Assembly: GCA_019614645.1 (NCBI GenBank)
Contig: JABWDB010000004.1
Span: forward strand, 23,870,001-23,934,000
Length of the DNA stretch: 64,000 nucleotides
Source: Stratiolaelaps scimitus
Taxonomy: Eukaryota; Arthropoda; Arachnida; Mesostigmata; Laelapidae
Direction: 5' to 3'
Each line of letters begins with the position of its first letter. Positions within the stretch are counted from its first letter, which is position 1. The notes below the pieces were generated by a model. That model saw only the letters and a list, made by a program, of their open reading frames with translations. It was not told where the DNA came from and did not search any database. The position numbers were made by a program, and so were the translations under genes. Shown one piece after another: positions 1 through 12,714 of this stretch.

Positions 1-955
1 TTAAGAAGGAAACCCGCGTGGGCTTGCCAGGAAACTTCGTGGCGAGCAAGGCCCGATTGTGAAATTCTCAGGTTGTCGATGTGTAGTACGCCTTGGCCTG
101 GTCGAGCCTTTGCACTTTGCTGGAACCGCTTGAATATAACCACGTGACAATCATATAGAAGGCCCTTAATTGCTGCTGTTAGCAAGCAGTAAGCTAATTC
201 GATTCTGCCTTCTGATAAAAGTGACCGGAGACACACGCGAACACTACAAGCGAATTTGAACGAGACGTTTAGAATAACTAAGTGCATTGCGTTCCCAGAG
301 GTGAAGCCATTAAAGCATCAGCAACACGCTGAATCGTGAAGAATTCTCATTAGGGCCATGAACGCTTTTTTTCTTCAAATTTTATAATCGCAGAAAATAC
401 GTTTCATCAAGGAAAAATTCGCCACACAGTCATAAACATGCGCTAAACTTTGGAAGAGCGAACAGAGTTTTTGTTTGTTTATTGTGACACTAGTTTGCAA
501 TTTCGATTCTATATATATATATATATACTGATGTAGTTACATTCTACATGCTGTACAAATACCAAGTCTGTTAGTATTATTACATGCAAGTTAAAACTGT
601 TGAATATACCCGCTATTGTCTCTCCCCCCCCAGTAATAAAATTGCTACATTATGAACAACAACTGGCGAAATTCGACCCTGACTAGAATTTGCTGGAACA
701 CTGATACAAAAGACACAAGCAAAAAAGAAAAGATTGACGCACTAAACATTCAACTTTACTATAACAATTAAACGACACGGATGACTGCGGACGACGCTAT
801 TCGGATGACCGCCAAACGCGTACGACAAGAACAGGACTGTCCGCCTCGCTCCAACCCAGAACAGACCACTCACATTGGATATATAAGCACCGAACAAACT
901 GTATAAAGTCATCGAGTGTGCTTGAATAAAGCAGAATAGTTGCTAGTTGAGCTGA
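1..955. other. AT-rich DNA, no gene recognised
   Basis: No open frame of note. An (AT)n run lies at 510-527. A TATA-like string (tatataagc, near 880) and an AATAAA (near 926) sit about 50 bp apart. This spacing occurs in LTRs, but no LTR boundaries were found. Confidence 0.5.
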
Positions 956-984
956 CTTGAAATGCTTAGCACTGTAAAGCCTGT

Positions 985-1215
985 GTCTTCACCCAGCGCG
1001 CAACCAAACATCTACGGTTGCTTTCTCATCAAAAACTTTAGTCGACACCGGGGTGTTTTTGCTTTTTCTTTGTCCTATTTGACGGTCGGACAATTATGGC
1101 TGCTAATTACGGCGTGCCGTTCTAACTCGATAATTGTTCCAATTGATCGAAGTATCTGCTTCCATCGAATTATGACACTTGCTGTGCAGCGAACCCTGGC
1201 AACAACTTGAAATTG
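985..1215 (+). pseudogene. possible eroded gypsy-type retrotransposon protease
   Basis: One frame reads TLVDTGVFLLFLCPI, with Asp-Thr-Gly at 1044-1052. This resembles the aspartic-protease active-site loop of gypsy/Ty3 retrotransposons (L-V/I-D-T-G-A/S-x-x-S). About 45 bp on, a shifted frame reads MAANYGVPF, similar to the AANG segment that follows the active site in that family. A further frame then reads through to 1210. At least two frame changes and several stops are needed to join these pieces, and no reverse transcriptase follows. If real it is a short dead relic. A chance DTG in a random frame is the main alternative. Confidence 0.27.
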
Positions 1216-2962
1216 CTCATTCCCTGTAACGCGCACGAACTGACCCGGTCAAAATCGGACCTTTCTTTCATTTTCCATCGAGCAGATCGCTTGACTCAAA
1301 CTAAGAAAAGGCACCACCAGTTAACATTCTGTCGAATAAATTGTTGAACATATAGTATTATACAGTACGAATAAAAATAAATAGAACTCATCCTGGTTAA
1401 TCAGAATTTATCAGATCTCACAATATGAAAATACATGGCGAACAAGCGAGCTAAACCAGTATATGTCCTGCTCAAAGATATGCCGCACATAATATTATAC
1501 AATATTATGAATGCGACATTATGCGAATATTTGTAGTAGGTTTCTAATCGATAACCTATCACTGGGACATACAGTAATCCGGTGCAGCGTTGAGAATTAG
1601 ATCCGCATTAGCCAACATACGGCTACACACATCTATTCGTCCTTGACGCGCATACAATGCTTGCGATTACACTCGCTATATGCATTAATTAGTGAATTAG
1701 TTAACCCTCGCATCACAGAGACACAGCAGAGACATATATAGACGTCGAGTAGATATTCGTTTGAGCACGCTTTTCAAAAGATAGCTTTGCACAGGTTATG
1801 AAGAGTCATTCACTTAAGCCGCAGAGGGATTCTATTCTCGGCAGGGGCCAGCCGTACAGGAGAGCATTACTATGGCACAGGGTCATCGCCATACACCATT
1901 GTTCCTCTAAAAACGCAAAAACATTACTTGTTTCCTGTGTCCTTCGACTCTCTCTCTCTCCTCATGTCCTTGGCACTCTTTCTCCGTTGGCGTGCATACG
2001 AATCCACTAAGCTCAGGCGCGACTCGATAACGAAGTGCAGAACTCCCACAGAAAATACAAGCAAAACGTCGAGGTAAAAAGGCAGAGAGAGAGAGAGTAA
2101 ACGCGGGTAGTCGGATGCTGGCAGGGTGTGTTTTTCTCGTTGACGCACCCCCTCACGTCCCTATATACCATCCCGTTGCATCTGTGAACCCAGCTGAGGT
2201 CTGCGACTCGGCAGCGAGACGAACTTGCTGGATAAAGGAGATCGTCTGACATTGAAAGTCCCATCCGCCCTTCCTTATATAATATATGTTCCCTATCCAG
2301 CCGCTTTGAAGGGCGCAGCGGTGGGGATAGCCTTTGAAGGAAACACAATGTCGACACGACTGAGCAGCGAGAACGGGCCGTGTCTCACCATGGTGATAAC
2401 GTTTTTAACGGTGAGCCATGAACGGAGACAGCATGCAACGACTACGACGGAAATGAGCATTTTAAAAATGAAGGACACGTCCGCCCTATCCCGACCCTGT
2501 CGCTTAATCTCAAAGAATGAAAGAGAGAGAGAGAGAGAGAGAATTGGAACAACAGTAGAACACCACCGACATTTGTGATCGCACACAAAAACGGCTCGCA
2601 CGTTCCCTCAGCGGTCAGTTAGTGCTGCTTGGAAAGTTGGCGCAGGATGAGAACAAGGAGAAAAGGCAAGGCCTGCCGCTCGTAGCCCGTGCATAATAAC
2701 ACATTCGTGAGCGTGTACCGTCGTCTTCGTAGACGACGAACGGATAGGGTCATGAAATGAGCCTAGAAAAGACGTATGATGAGAAGGCCATATGCACCAC
2801 CATTGTGTAGGCTCCTTTGTTGTTGTCGCTGTAGTATTTGAAGGACGATTTGTGCACCTTGAAACATGACACCGCGATGCGACTTAGCATCTTATGGCTT
2901 TTAATGTTATATGACCCAGATAGAATAGAATATGTTTTCCTTACGAGCCACACGAATGCATA
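1216..2962. other. intergenic or intronic DNA with CT/GA tracts
   Basis: No recognisable gene. CT-rich tracts lie near 1950-1965, (GA)n at about 2084-2097 and (GA)n at about 2522-2542. Open frames here (for example 2225-2578) cross the GA tract and have mirror frames on the other strand, so they are not taken as coding. Confidence 0.5.
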
Positions 2963-3108
2963 TAATGAATGCACCAGAATAAATAAGACATCGCACTATT
3001 AATTTTTGTAAAACAATTGTATTAAACCCCTTTGTTAATAAAGGTGTTTTTGAATTGAAATTGAAAAATTAATAGTGCGATGTCTTATTTATTCTGGTGC
3101 ATTCATTA
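2963..3108. repeat. perfect 45-bp inverted repeat (foldback), 56-nt loop
   Basis: Bases 2963-3007 are the exact reverse complement of 3064-3108, with 45 matching pairs and no mismatch. Pairing ends on both sides (2962 A against 3109 C; 3008 G against 3063 G). The 56-nt spacer contains AATAAA and a GAATT-rich end resembling LINE 3' tails. The transcript would form a long perfect hairpin. It could be a foldback/MITE-like element, a recent inverted duplication around a small insertion, or an assembly foldback artefact. Perfect identity implies a recent origin. Confidence 0.9.
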
Positions 3109-3109
3109 C

Positions 3110-5790
3110 AAGAAGCAAATTGAGCGTCTTCCTTTGAACTCCTTTAAATTCTTATACCACCGCAATTGCACCTCACCCAGTGTCCCGTAAAGCAAAGGAC
3201 CGCATCGAATCTCCTGGAAGGAGGCAGTCTGACAAACAGCTTCAATACGATATTGGGAATCAGAGGTTCTTCGTGCCTTCCTCAGCATCCACTGGCCGTC
3301 GGCCACAGCACGGCGAGGTGAAGGTGCCGTGGCAACTGTCAAATGTCAGGACGATATTTCAGGATACTCGCCAAATTGCAGTTTGCCCTACCCATGGAGC
3401 TTTCTTCAGGATAGATAAAGTGTCCTCGAAAGGCAGCGTCACCTCGGGTCGGATACGGAATCGGATACAGTAGTGGCTGAGCAAAACTACATGGCCCAAG
3501 CGAATCATCCTGCACCAAAAAGAGAAGAGCCAAAAACGTTGGCGAAACATTGCACTAACATGACGGACACACAATGCCAACACAGGATCAAGCGTTGAAG
3601 GACTCAGGTGTTTTCGTGTCAATTCTGCACGTTGCGAGATTTCACAGACATGCCAATAAAAAAAACGTTATTCTTTTTAATTCGGTCTTTGTCCAGATAA
3701 TTAATTATCCAGATATCGTAGCAACACCAAGACAATTGAATTACTTGACGTGCGCTGGGTAGCGCCACAGAAAGCATGTGCTTGAATGGCCTTAACTGAG
3801 TGCGTTTGAAAAATAAAGCTTTGGTGCACAGATATGATGACGGTGGTGACGATGAGGAGTGTTGCAATGGACAATAGGAGCCAAGCAGGAGCCGTACTTT
3901 TTTGATACAGATCGAGGGTAAGCAAACAATCGCCGTTTACTTGTCTACTCGTTGAATTGTCTAAGGATTTCCCCACTCCGTGAGGGGGCATTCGTTGATC
4001 TTCACCGAAGTTGGACTCGATGATGTGTATCGTCGGTGGAAACGCTATAGAGATAACGATGTCCCGAATGAAGTATGAAGATCTGGCCTACGGAAACTTA
4101 TCGAGTTTGGACTGGGCAACTCGAAGCGACAATGAACGACAGTGATGATTCGAGGCAATATCTGTAGGCATATGCGTTACCTAACTATCGCATTTCGCGC
4201 AAAAACAAACAGCTCTCCGATTTGAATGACGAGGCGCACTCTAAGCCTCAGATCAACAGCATTATCATTTTAAGATTATTTCAATAATATTTTACAAGCA
4301 TTATTCATAGGGATGCACCCACATCAGTCATAAGAATGCTTGTCACAAAGGACGCAATGATGCAATTCAACATGTTTTTTCATTCGAATATAGGACACGC
4401 AGTATTCATGCTCATCATAAATCGTGGGATTAACCACTAACCGTAACTCATAAGGAACATCCGCTGTGTGTAACGTCATTCGTTCGCACCTCCATAGCAC
4501 TATATGACATTTACGAGAAAACTTCATTGGAGCGCATCTCGTTGTGCGGCTGTCGCCACATTGGTCCTCGGTCTAGAAAGACAAGAAGGTTAGTAAACAT
4601 TTGTCGAGGTTACATCGACTTGTTTCATTCGAGTCGAGTTGTCGCGAGCTTCTATTATATTTGTGTTGTTACTCGTGTGTTCGCTACGACTCGACTTCGA
4701 TATTTTGGCCTGGTGTTGCGAGGGGTACAACGCAAATAAAAATATAAAATCGATATGTCGATAGTAAATCATTTCACGCATCAACGCGTTCGATCTATTG
4801 GTAGTGAGAGGTGGAACCCTCCTGATTCAAGTGAGGCGATTACATTCGGCAAACCTAGCTTTTTTCTTAACTGATCAACAGTACAGCTATAGATATCAAC
4901 TTCGGTGAATATCAACTAAGAGGGTGGCAAGGATAAGGGAAAAAAATTAAAAAGGGGTCGAAACAAGGAACACGTCCCGAACGTGCCGCCAAGATCATAG
5001 GCAACCATGCTTATATATATATATATATATATATGAGTAAAAAGTAAATAACTATAATTGGCTTACTTATGTAAAATATTACAAAATAGCATACTCATTT
5101 TTTTGTACTTGCTTACCCCCCCACTACATAAATTAATGCTTTCAAATCGTACACTGATTTTATGGATGCCAGTCGAACGCATAGAATTCCTGTATTCAGC
5201 AGCGAAACAGAATAACCAGAAGGCGTGGCGGATCACCTTGACAGGACTGTGGATAATTTCTGATTTTTTGTTCCTACTGCGGGACCTTGAGGACAACTTC
5301 ATGGCGTGCCAAGCAACCACCTAAAAAGGGATGCTGTACTTCCAATTGCGATGCTGTAACAAGACGTGCTATTTTCAGGTAAACTCTGTATGCAATGAGA
5401 AATAATTTGAAACCTTGGTATATCTCCTCTCTTGGATGGTACAAGAGATTTTAAGCCGAATTGGCCGATACTTTGAGGTCTATTAAAATCTAAAAAGAAT
5501 GAGCCCTGCATGTCGATCTATTTCTTATTAGAATTGACAAAAAAGCGCCGACTTGGTGTCTCTTATCAAACGTTACCTTTACGATTATTATTGAGTGTCA
5601 CGTCTGTCGGAAATAAATCGGCTGCCATCTCTGTTTCAATAGTTTAGGCCTTTCTTGTCGCCTGCCTTTGAAACACTGACTCGGTCTGGCGCACAACCAA
5701 CGGTGCAAAGGGTCAACAAATCACAGTCTAATTCTAGCGAGCAAATTAACCCGAAAATAAATTGATTCACAGTAACTCCTAGATACAAAC
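3110..5790. other. AT-rich DNA without a recognised gene
   Basis: Open frames of 60-96 codons occur on both strands (for example minus 3106-3342 and 3359-3622), but none resembles a known family and several overlap in antiparallel. (TA)n at 5011-5034. A minus frame at 4324-4527 ends in a Cys/His-rich stretch but does not match a zinc-finger spacing. Confidence 0.5.
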
Positions 5791-5799
5791 ATAAGAAAT

Positions 5800-6752
5800 A
5801 TGATCCTCGCTTCTGTCGTTCGCGCTCGGTCGTTCACATCGAAACCTGTTCGATTCAAATGGCCAGGCCCTTCGCTCATCAAACGCCAACAGATCTCCTC
5901 TTTTTTTTTTGCCTACTCTCTGCGCGATCGTGAGTCCCGAAGTGCGTGGCAGCCTTGCTCCGTCACCGCCATTCGTGTTCCGCCCCAGCGTCGATGCTAA
6001 GGCAACAGCGTGCGGCTCCATGGCTCCACGTACGTTGTTCCATTCGTTGTCCCTTGCCTTGAAGAGCCGGCGAAGCTCTGAGGCCGCTCGCGTTGGCACG
6101 GCTCCCGGTGACGCGCACAGGATGTCGTCCGGAAACGGAGACTGATGCACTTCCGCTGCCCCTACGGCAACCGCGACGTCCCGCGACAACCCTGCCTGTC
6201 ATTGCTGCTCTTCCACGGAGATGCGCACACACCCACACACATATACACATCACTGTTTCTCATACGCCATCGCGGTGGCTATCACCCGCGCCAGCTGACA
6301 GCCACCGCAGCGAACGCGCCGGAGCAGCAGCAGCGGCAGTAGTCCTCCATAATCTACCCACTTTTCGCGGGGTCGACAGGGCTGGCCAGCCGGTAGGGGT
6401 CCATACGAAACACGTTCGCTCGAGCCCACCATCAGCGCTATGCTGCGTTACAATACACCCCCCATCTGACAACAGGCACAATGCCGTTGCCCGCACCCCA
6501 ATCTCGCTACTCAGCGACAGCTCCCAGCGGCAGTGGCCGACGGCGCTTGCTTACGAATGCATTATGCTGCACGTAACGCGAGGCGACGCCCAAGCCGAGG
6601 AGAGGAGGAATGCGAGATTTTGCACTAAACAGTTATTATTATCGCTAATACCAACCGGAATTGGCGGTGTCGGATGCGGCAAGGACTGCTGGGGGCAGCT
6701 GAAGGTATTACAGAAGCGGGGGTTGTTCCAGTGTCTCCGTTTCAATGTATGA
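5800..6752. other. GC-rich island (possible promoter/5' exon region)
   Basis: Base composition rises sharply against both flanks, and CpG and CAG/GCC runs appear. Long frames are open on both strands, the longest at 6093-6752 (+), with rival frames across 5779-6496 on the other strand. This is expected when stop codons become rare in GC-rich DNA, so none is called as a gene. It may be a promoter, 5' untranslated exon or enhancer. A (TA)n run at 6803-6829 marks the right edge. Confidence 0.4.
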
Positions 6753-6802
6753 CACGCGCTAGTGACTATGCAAATGCGTCTTTTCGATTCGAACTTGGCG
6801 GT

Positions 6803-6829
6803 TTATATATATATATATATATATATATA
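6803..6829. repeat. (TA)n microsatellite
   Basis: Uninterrupted TA dinucleotide run directly after the GC-rich island. Confidence 0.95.
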
Positions 6830-6839
6830 CTTTAGGCGG

Positions 6840-9400
6840 GTAAGCAAAAAGATCGCTGCACATGTGTGAAACATTGAAAAGGAGCTTACTTGTTGACGCG
6901 CAGATGATGATGTTTACTGTTGTGCTTTTGCTTTTCTACTAGATTCATGAACACTACTTCACTTTCCTCTAGGGGAGTAAGAAAACCGCACAAACAACGA
7001 CATTGGAGATTTGGTTTAGTCAACGACAGCAGGGTGGCGTCTTTCTTATAGTTTAGTGATATTTTCAAAGGACTAGTTCACTTCGTTACTCTTGATGTCT
7101 CACGGAGGAGGCGCCGCGTATCCGTGAAAAAAAGCAACAGTGATAATCAGAACGACCAATGGACAAATGAGTCTACCCACTTAGTACAAGCTCGGATGTA
7201 TTGCGGTTTACGAAAAATTCGTTCGTATAACACATAATAGACACGGTTAATCAAGGTACCGCATGGACCAACTCGTACCATCGTGTCAGCTGGAAGGGGA
7301 TTCTATGCTGCAACTCCGGGCATAGGCACGAAGACCTGAAGCCATGGATGGTTCTGAAGGGTTCTTTGTTATCAAAGAGCTCGCCCTTTTCTAAAACTCA
7401 TTGGTCGCCGTTTCAGCCCAGCTTCTTCCAGCGAATCTATTAAAGTTCTATGACATCCATTGAAGATGAAATGCGCCAACACCCACCAGAGGTATCTCGT
7501 AGGCGTAAGATGGCGGCTCTTCCCTTCAGTTCCTGACGTAACGGCGGGAATCACCAGCTCCCATTGGCATTCAAGTTTGGAGCCCTTCTCAGGACTACAA
7601 AAGGCCATCAGTCATTGTTGCTAAGGCCTCAGCTTCTACCAATGCTCAGCAGGTTCCATTGAGGAGATGAGAGTGTTCCACCAGCCGACATCCTCCCATG
7701 ATCTTTCAGATACCCAATCGTTTAACGCGAATGTGAGATATGCTTTAGTACCGTTTGAATATATGTATATTATATTGTTCAACTTCATCGAAGGTTGGGC
7801 GAACTAATGCCGGCTGGGGTATCTAGCGCGAATGTTTGTTAATATCTTGAGGCACGCAATTTGGTTTGGGCTTTATATAATTTCAGCCTTCCAGCTTCTA
7901 GTTGGAAGCGCTGCATTTCTTTGTGGAAAAACGGTCTTCTATCCAATCCACCCCATTATGTTTGCGCTACATAATATTTGTCGTTTTATACAAACCCACT
8001 TTAAACTGAAAAATTTGCTTTTGGACGTCGCAGCCGGAGGTCACGGGTTCAAAACCGGTGAAATGGCATCTCTATTTGAAATAAAAGGTGTTACTGTATT
8101 GTGTGTTAAACCGTTCTCATTTGCCTCTGCAATTCTATCAATGCAGTGGTCAAATGTATGACTCACTTGATGATAGAAGAAGCGATCCGAGTCTCTTCAC
8201 CTTATCTTACTGGATAATTATTTTCAACTGGCACCTCAGCAAATTGTCAAGACCACAATAGTTACATTGAGAAGATAATGTGGTTTGTGCTCATAAATAG
8301 AAATGTGTCCTGATTGATATTTCTTCCCCTCCCCGTCTAATTGATATTTTTTCGCTGCGAAAATTGATGTTCCACGGGTCTACAGTAAGTAAAACATCTC
8401 GCTGTATAGCTATATTCAGGAGTTTTAATTTTCATTTACACATAGCCGATTCTTTCGATTATTGCTTTTCTACCGAGCGCTTCCGCGTGTTTGTTTCCTG
8501 GTTGCGAGGAAGCTTAGTCTTTATAGGGGCGGTAATAGCTTGAATTGAATTCATGGAATATGACGACACGCTCGATAACCAGCTCACACCAGCTCAAGGT
8601 TTTGAATTCCGTAGGCTGTCAGTGTCGATGCGGTGTTATACTTGCAGATTTCAAAGTAAGGAAGTAATCAACCTAATTAAAACACACGCTCGCCGAAATT
8701 GATTGGCCACCCGAAGGGAACACATTTGTCCGTTCCATGTGAAGTCATATATCAATGTACACTTTGATAGCAAATTCCCTCTTCAAAGACAATTGTTCTA
8801 CAAACTACCACGTAGTGAATAGGTCACAAGCGACTATCAGGTAATATTGTCTAGAGACGACTTTTGCAGCTACTGTTTTCCCACAGTCTCTTAGGCTTTA
8901 TACAACTATCTTTATTATTATTATTATTATCATAACCTTCGCTGTCATATTCAGCCCGCCTCAACAAACGACTATGCTTAATTGTTTGGTCTTAGTTCCA
9001 GCCTTAGGACACAAACAAATCAAAGGTTAATGAAAGAAATCCTTCACTCTTCGTCCACAGTTATTGTCATCGCCGAGTAACCAAGGCTCAAATACATGTG
9101 TTATCAACGCAAATAGCCTACTGCTTATATTGTCCTTCATACACTGTATAATGTAGTCGTTAGGCCCGCTGAACTGATCGCACTCACACCGCCAGCCAAG
9201 CACTGTGGCCCTCGCTTGCTCACCCAGACGAGTCGTCTATTTCTGTCAAGCGACGACGTACCGTGGTGACGCACCGTATACAAGCGCTGCTGGTCGTGCT
9301 GCATCGCGCAGAACATACTCTCTCTCTCTCTCTTAGCCTCCCTCTCTGTCACAAATGATTGCTGGATGGAATCACCCATATAGGCTTACGAGGTAACTCC
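6840..9400. other. AT-rich DNA without a recognised gene
   Basis: No gene recognised. An (ATT)n run lies at about 8911-8930 and (CT)n at 9317-9333. The 109-codon frame at 7832-8161 has no family resemblance. A GGTTCAA-type B-box-like string near 8043-8056 has no matching A box. Confidence 0.5.
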
Positions 9401-9419
9401 TTGGATCGCATCGTTCGGG

Positions 9420-9830
9420 TCTCGTAAGTTAGGGGTGGCCTAGGGCCCGAAGGCGGGGGAGTGTGGAGGCGAATGAGGGAGGTACCCTCTGAGTAAGTAA
9501 TACCTACCCGTTTCCCATTGCGCGACATCCCCTGCGCAGGATGTGTCTCTGCGTCTGCCTGGGCTTAGTACATATTGGACCATACGTCTAATCTCAACAA
9601 CCGCACAGTACAGTGGCCACTGGCCAAGGTACCGGCTGCGGGTGGGCCTGCCTCCTCTCCTGTCTCCCTGGGCTAGGCCCTGGCTACTGCTGCCATTGCC
9701 GCCGCCGAAGCCGGGGATTAAGCGACGTCCCTCAACGTATAAGTCAGCTGAATCTCCTTCGTAACGTCGTAGTCTTCTGTCTCGCACTTTCTCTGCTTCC
9801 CTGCCCCTAGCTTCGTTTTCACCCATGAGC
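9420..9830. other. small GC-rich island
   Basis: About 400 bp of GC-rich DNA with open frames on both strands (minus 9440-9826, plus 9543-9764 and 9613-9810). Because three frames are open at once, the openness reflects composition rather than coding. Confidence 0.4.
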
Positions 9831-10284
9831 TATATAGTATAAATACATGCGCATACATACATAGATACGCATATATATACGAAAAATTACACCTTCGGCT
9901 ATATTACTATAATACGTGTGCGGTAGAGGCAGCAGCCGCACGATGCGTGGGCGAGCAGGCGGTAGTGCGAATGTATGAGTTCGAAGCAGGCTTCCCTGTG
10001 TGTGTACATTGGCACTTCATACGTCTACACGATGGACTTGACATGACATAACCCCCTTTATTAACCTCTCATTAAGTTCCCATTAACGTTTAACGATGAG
10101 TGAAGTGAGGCTAACGTGACAGGATTACCCGGATATGAGTTTGCTTTCATCAAAGATTCCTCAAGGGAAGAAGACTATATCGTGGATGGTAAACATACCA
10201 TAGCTGTAATAATAACTATGATGACTATCACACCCGACAATACTCACTGTATGTGAATGGTGCCTCGTGAAAGGTAATTGTTGC

Positions 10285-10285
<1 letters not shown>

Positions 10286-10334
<49 letters not shown>
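10286..10334. repeat. (TA)n microsatellite, 49 bp
   Basis: Pure TA dinucleotide run. The open frames that read through it (Tyr-Ile repeats on both strands) are artefacts of the repeat. Confidence 0.95.
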
Positions 10335-10336
<2 letters not shown>

Positions 10337-10339
10337 CTG

Positions 10340-10931
10340 TTGTGTCTATATACTTCTTTTCACATAGACCATCATTAATAATAATGCTAATTGAGAACAC
10401 CCGCTTGCCTAAATCGATGGTAGTACGTTTATGTTGGAAAGTGTGGGTTTGAAACAGTTGTGCTGCGATTTGAGATCATTCACCGCCTCCTTTGGTTGTT
10501 TACTTAAATAATGCCCCTCAGGCTGTGTAGATTGAAATAATCACTTCAATTGATCTAGTTTGAGCTAGGCGCTATGTGCGTATAAACGACTATTGCTATC
10601 GTTCGAAGTTAATAACATACTAAGTATTAATAGCGTATTGCTTCTGACATTTGAAGCCTTAGTTAGAAAATAATTGCTTCACTTGGTTATGCAGGAAAAA
10701 GTACAGCTATATAAGGAGTCGTGGAGGTACGCATGTTGAATTTCACGGCCATATGCTATAAACATAATATAAAAATGCATATATTCCATGTCAATATCCG
10801 ACCTGAAATAAAACATTACACTACACTGCTCATATATTTCTGGTTATATTGCTAGTGACTATATATATATATATATATATATTCATATATTCATTAAAAT
10901 ATTCCCTCTACCACGAATATTCGAGTTGTAC
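10340..10931. other. AT-rich DNA without a recognised gene
   Basis: Nothing recognised apart from an (AT)n run at about 10859-10882. Confidence 0.5.
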
Positions 10932-11069
10932 ATAGTGCGTATAAATGTACTGATTCAAACATACGATAATTATAATAGGAATTAGTTCTAGGGATTATTT
11001 GGGGGGTTTAGTTAGGGACAAGGGTATGACATTGCCTCTCTGCACAGCGAGGGATAGTGCGTATAAATG
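10932..11069 (-). mobile_element. 5'-truncated LINE end with 16-bp target-site duplication (copy 1)
   Basis: The 106-bp body (10948-11053) is flanked by an exact direct repeat, ATAGTGCGTATAAATG, at 10932-10947 and 11054-11069. The repeat length fits target-primed reverse transcription. The body matches three other copies in the window. Read on the minus strand it ends in the common tail ATTGTATGTTTGAATAAA (here slightly diverged), with the poly(A)-signal-like AATAAA at the extreme 3' end. Compared with copy 2 it lacks about 30 bp in the middle. The last bases ATA are shared with copy 2, so the true duplication may be 13 bp. Confidence 0.8.
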
Positions 11070-12700
11070 ATTCGAGAAACCTTTCAATAACATATTTTTA
11101 TATATGTGTATTCTTTATCCCATCAAAAATATGACGCGGAAGTTGTCGGCCAGAGGTAGCCGATGGTAGGGAACGTGCCCACGTATGATCGAACTCAGTA
11201 ATGGATCTTCTTATCGCCGGGGTTGATTGTCCCCATAGAGACGGCCATCATCGGTTCATTCCCTGGCGTAAGTATGTCGCTGCATCGTTAAGCTTACGAT
11301 TAGTCAACTGATTATAGAGTGAGGGAGTCGATCGGAGCCAGCCCGAACCCGTATCCATGTAACAGTGATACAACCCCGATGTGGTGCACGGACGACTCCA
11401 CTTGGGACCCGTCTAATATCGCCGCATATCATACGCGACCAACTTGATATCCTTCAGTAGATAGAGTTCAATGTCTTATTAAGTACCACCCCCGGTTATT
11501 AGCGGGAGCATAATCAGTGATAAGTTACTCGTCATACGCAAAAGATCAACAGAATTTGACTGTTACATAAGAAGCATGTGCTCTCGCACAGCGGACGGAT
11601 TAAGGTGACGATAACGACGCGTGTTTTACATGCATGTACTATTGTTTTTGGCCAAACTTGGCCAGGCAAACGTTTACATTAGCCTAGACTATAACAAGAC
11701 TATGGATGAAATTCGCGCGTCTTAACATGATGACGTCTGCTCGATATTTCCCATAAGAATTCTAGTAGTGAAGTTCACTGCTATGCTTGGCATTTTGCAA
11801 CGATTGATTAAAAAACAGGTTTGAAGAGTATCAATTAGTTAATTATACGATGTAACACAACTGTATTATTGAAGCTATTAGTTAATTCGATTTGAACAAA
11901 GCATCATTAATTCAATGTTTGTTATATAAGAAGTAAAGATTTATATATATATATATATATATCTACAACTGATTATGGTAGAAATGTTACTGGATGAGAC
12001 GCAACTCATTCGATTACATATATTCTAAATAGTGTACGTTTATATCTTATGTCGCACTCGATGGCAATTAACGAAGTAGCAGGTTAGTATGGAAGCGGCT
12101 GACCCCACATGGGAACGACACCGGTACAGACGCCATGATGACATAGGTTCCATTCGGATTCTTCTAATGAGGCCAGGTCTGACAAGGATTCATAATGAGC
12201 ACGCGGCTGCCTATGCATAAAATAATTACACAAACAGTACCTTTGTCAACGAGTAGTGTAACCACCCTATATGCACACGCTCAGAACATGCATCGTAATG
12301 ACGTAAGCATTTCCTTCTCTTTGCCACAATGTTCTTTTTATTCTCTCTAGCAAATTATTCACTCGGCTCATGCTACTTCAAAAACAACACTCGTGCCCAA
12401 CTGTGCTGCATTTATATATGCGTCAGTGTATTTAATATCAACAGTATTATCGAATGACTAAAACATGAGAGAGTACCGTCCCGCTTCCTGCCAGGACGCT
12501 TAGACAATGTCGCCCAGAGCTATGGGGGTGTCACAGCAAAATGTGGGTGTGTGGACACCAACCTAATCCTATGACACTAACCAGAAGTCCGCGAGTAGCG
12601 TTTGTAGCCCAGTGTATTCTGTAATGATACACTTATGTACGCATGGCATGCGTTCATGTGACCACTGCTAAGATACATTCCGTGTCAAGGATGCTAAGCA
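11070..12700. other. AT-rich DNA without a recognised gene
   Basis: No open frame of at least 60 codons and no recognisable element. (TA)n at about 11942-11962. Confidence 0.5.
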
Positions 12701-12714
12701 CGGTTGGATAGAAA

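Noticed and set aside
860..935. TATA box plus AATAAA as a solo LTR
   Set aside because: No TG...CA ends, no duplicate LTR and no target-site duplication found.
4324..4527. Cys/His-rich minus frame that looked like a zinc finger
   Set aside because: Spacing does not fit C2H2 or another known zinc motif.
6093..6752. 219-codon plus frame
   Set aside because: Its His/Thr repeats come from CA runs and it overlaps several antiparallel frames. No domain seen.
8043..8056. B-box-like strings here and near 32752, 40577 and 50790
   Set aside because: No A box at tRNA-like distance and no tRNA fold. Single boxes occur by chance.
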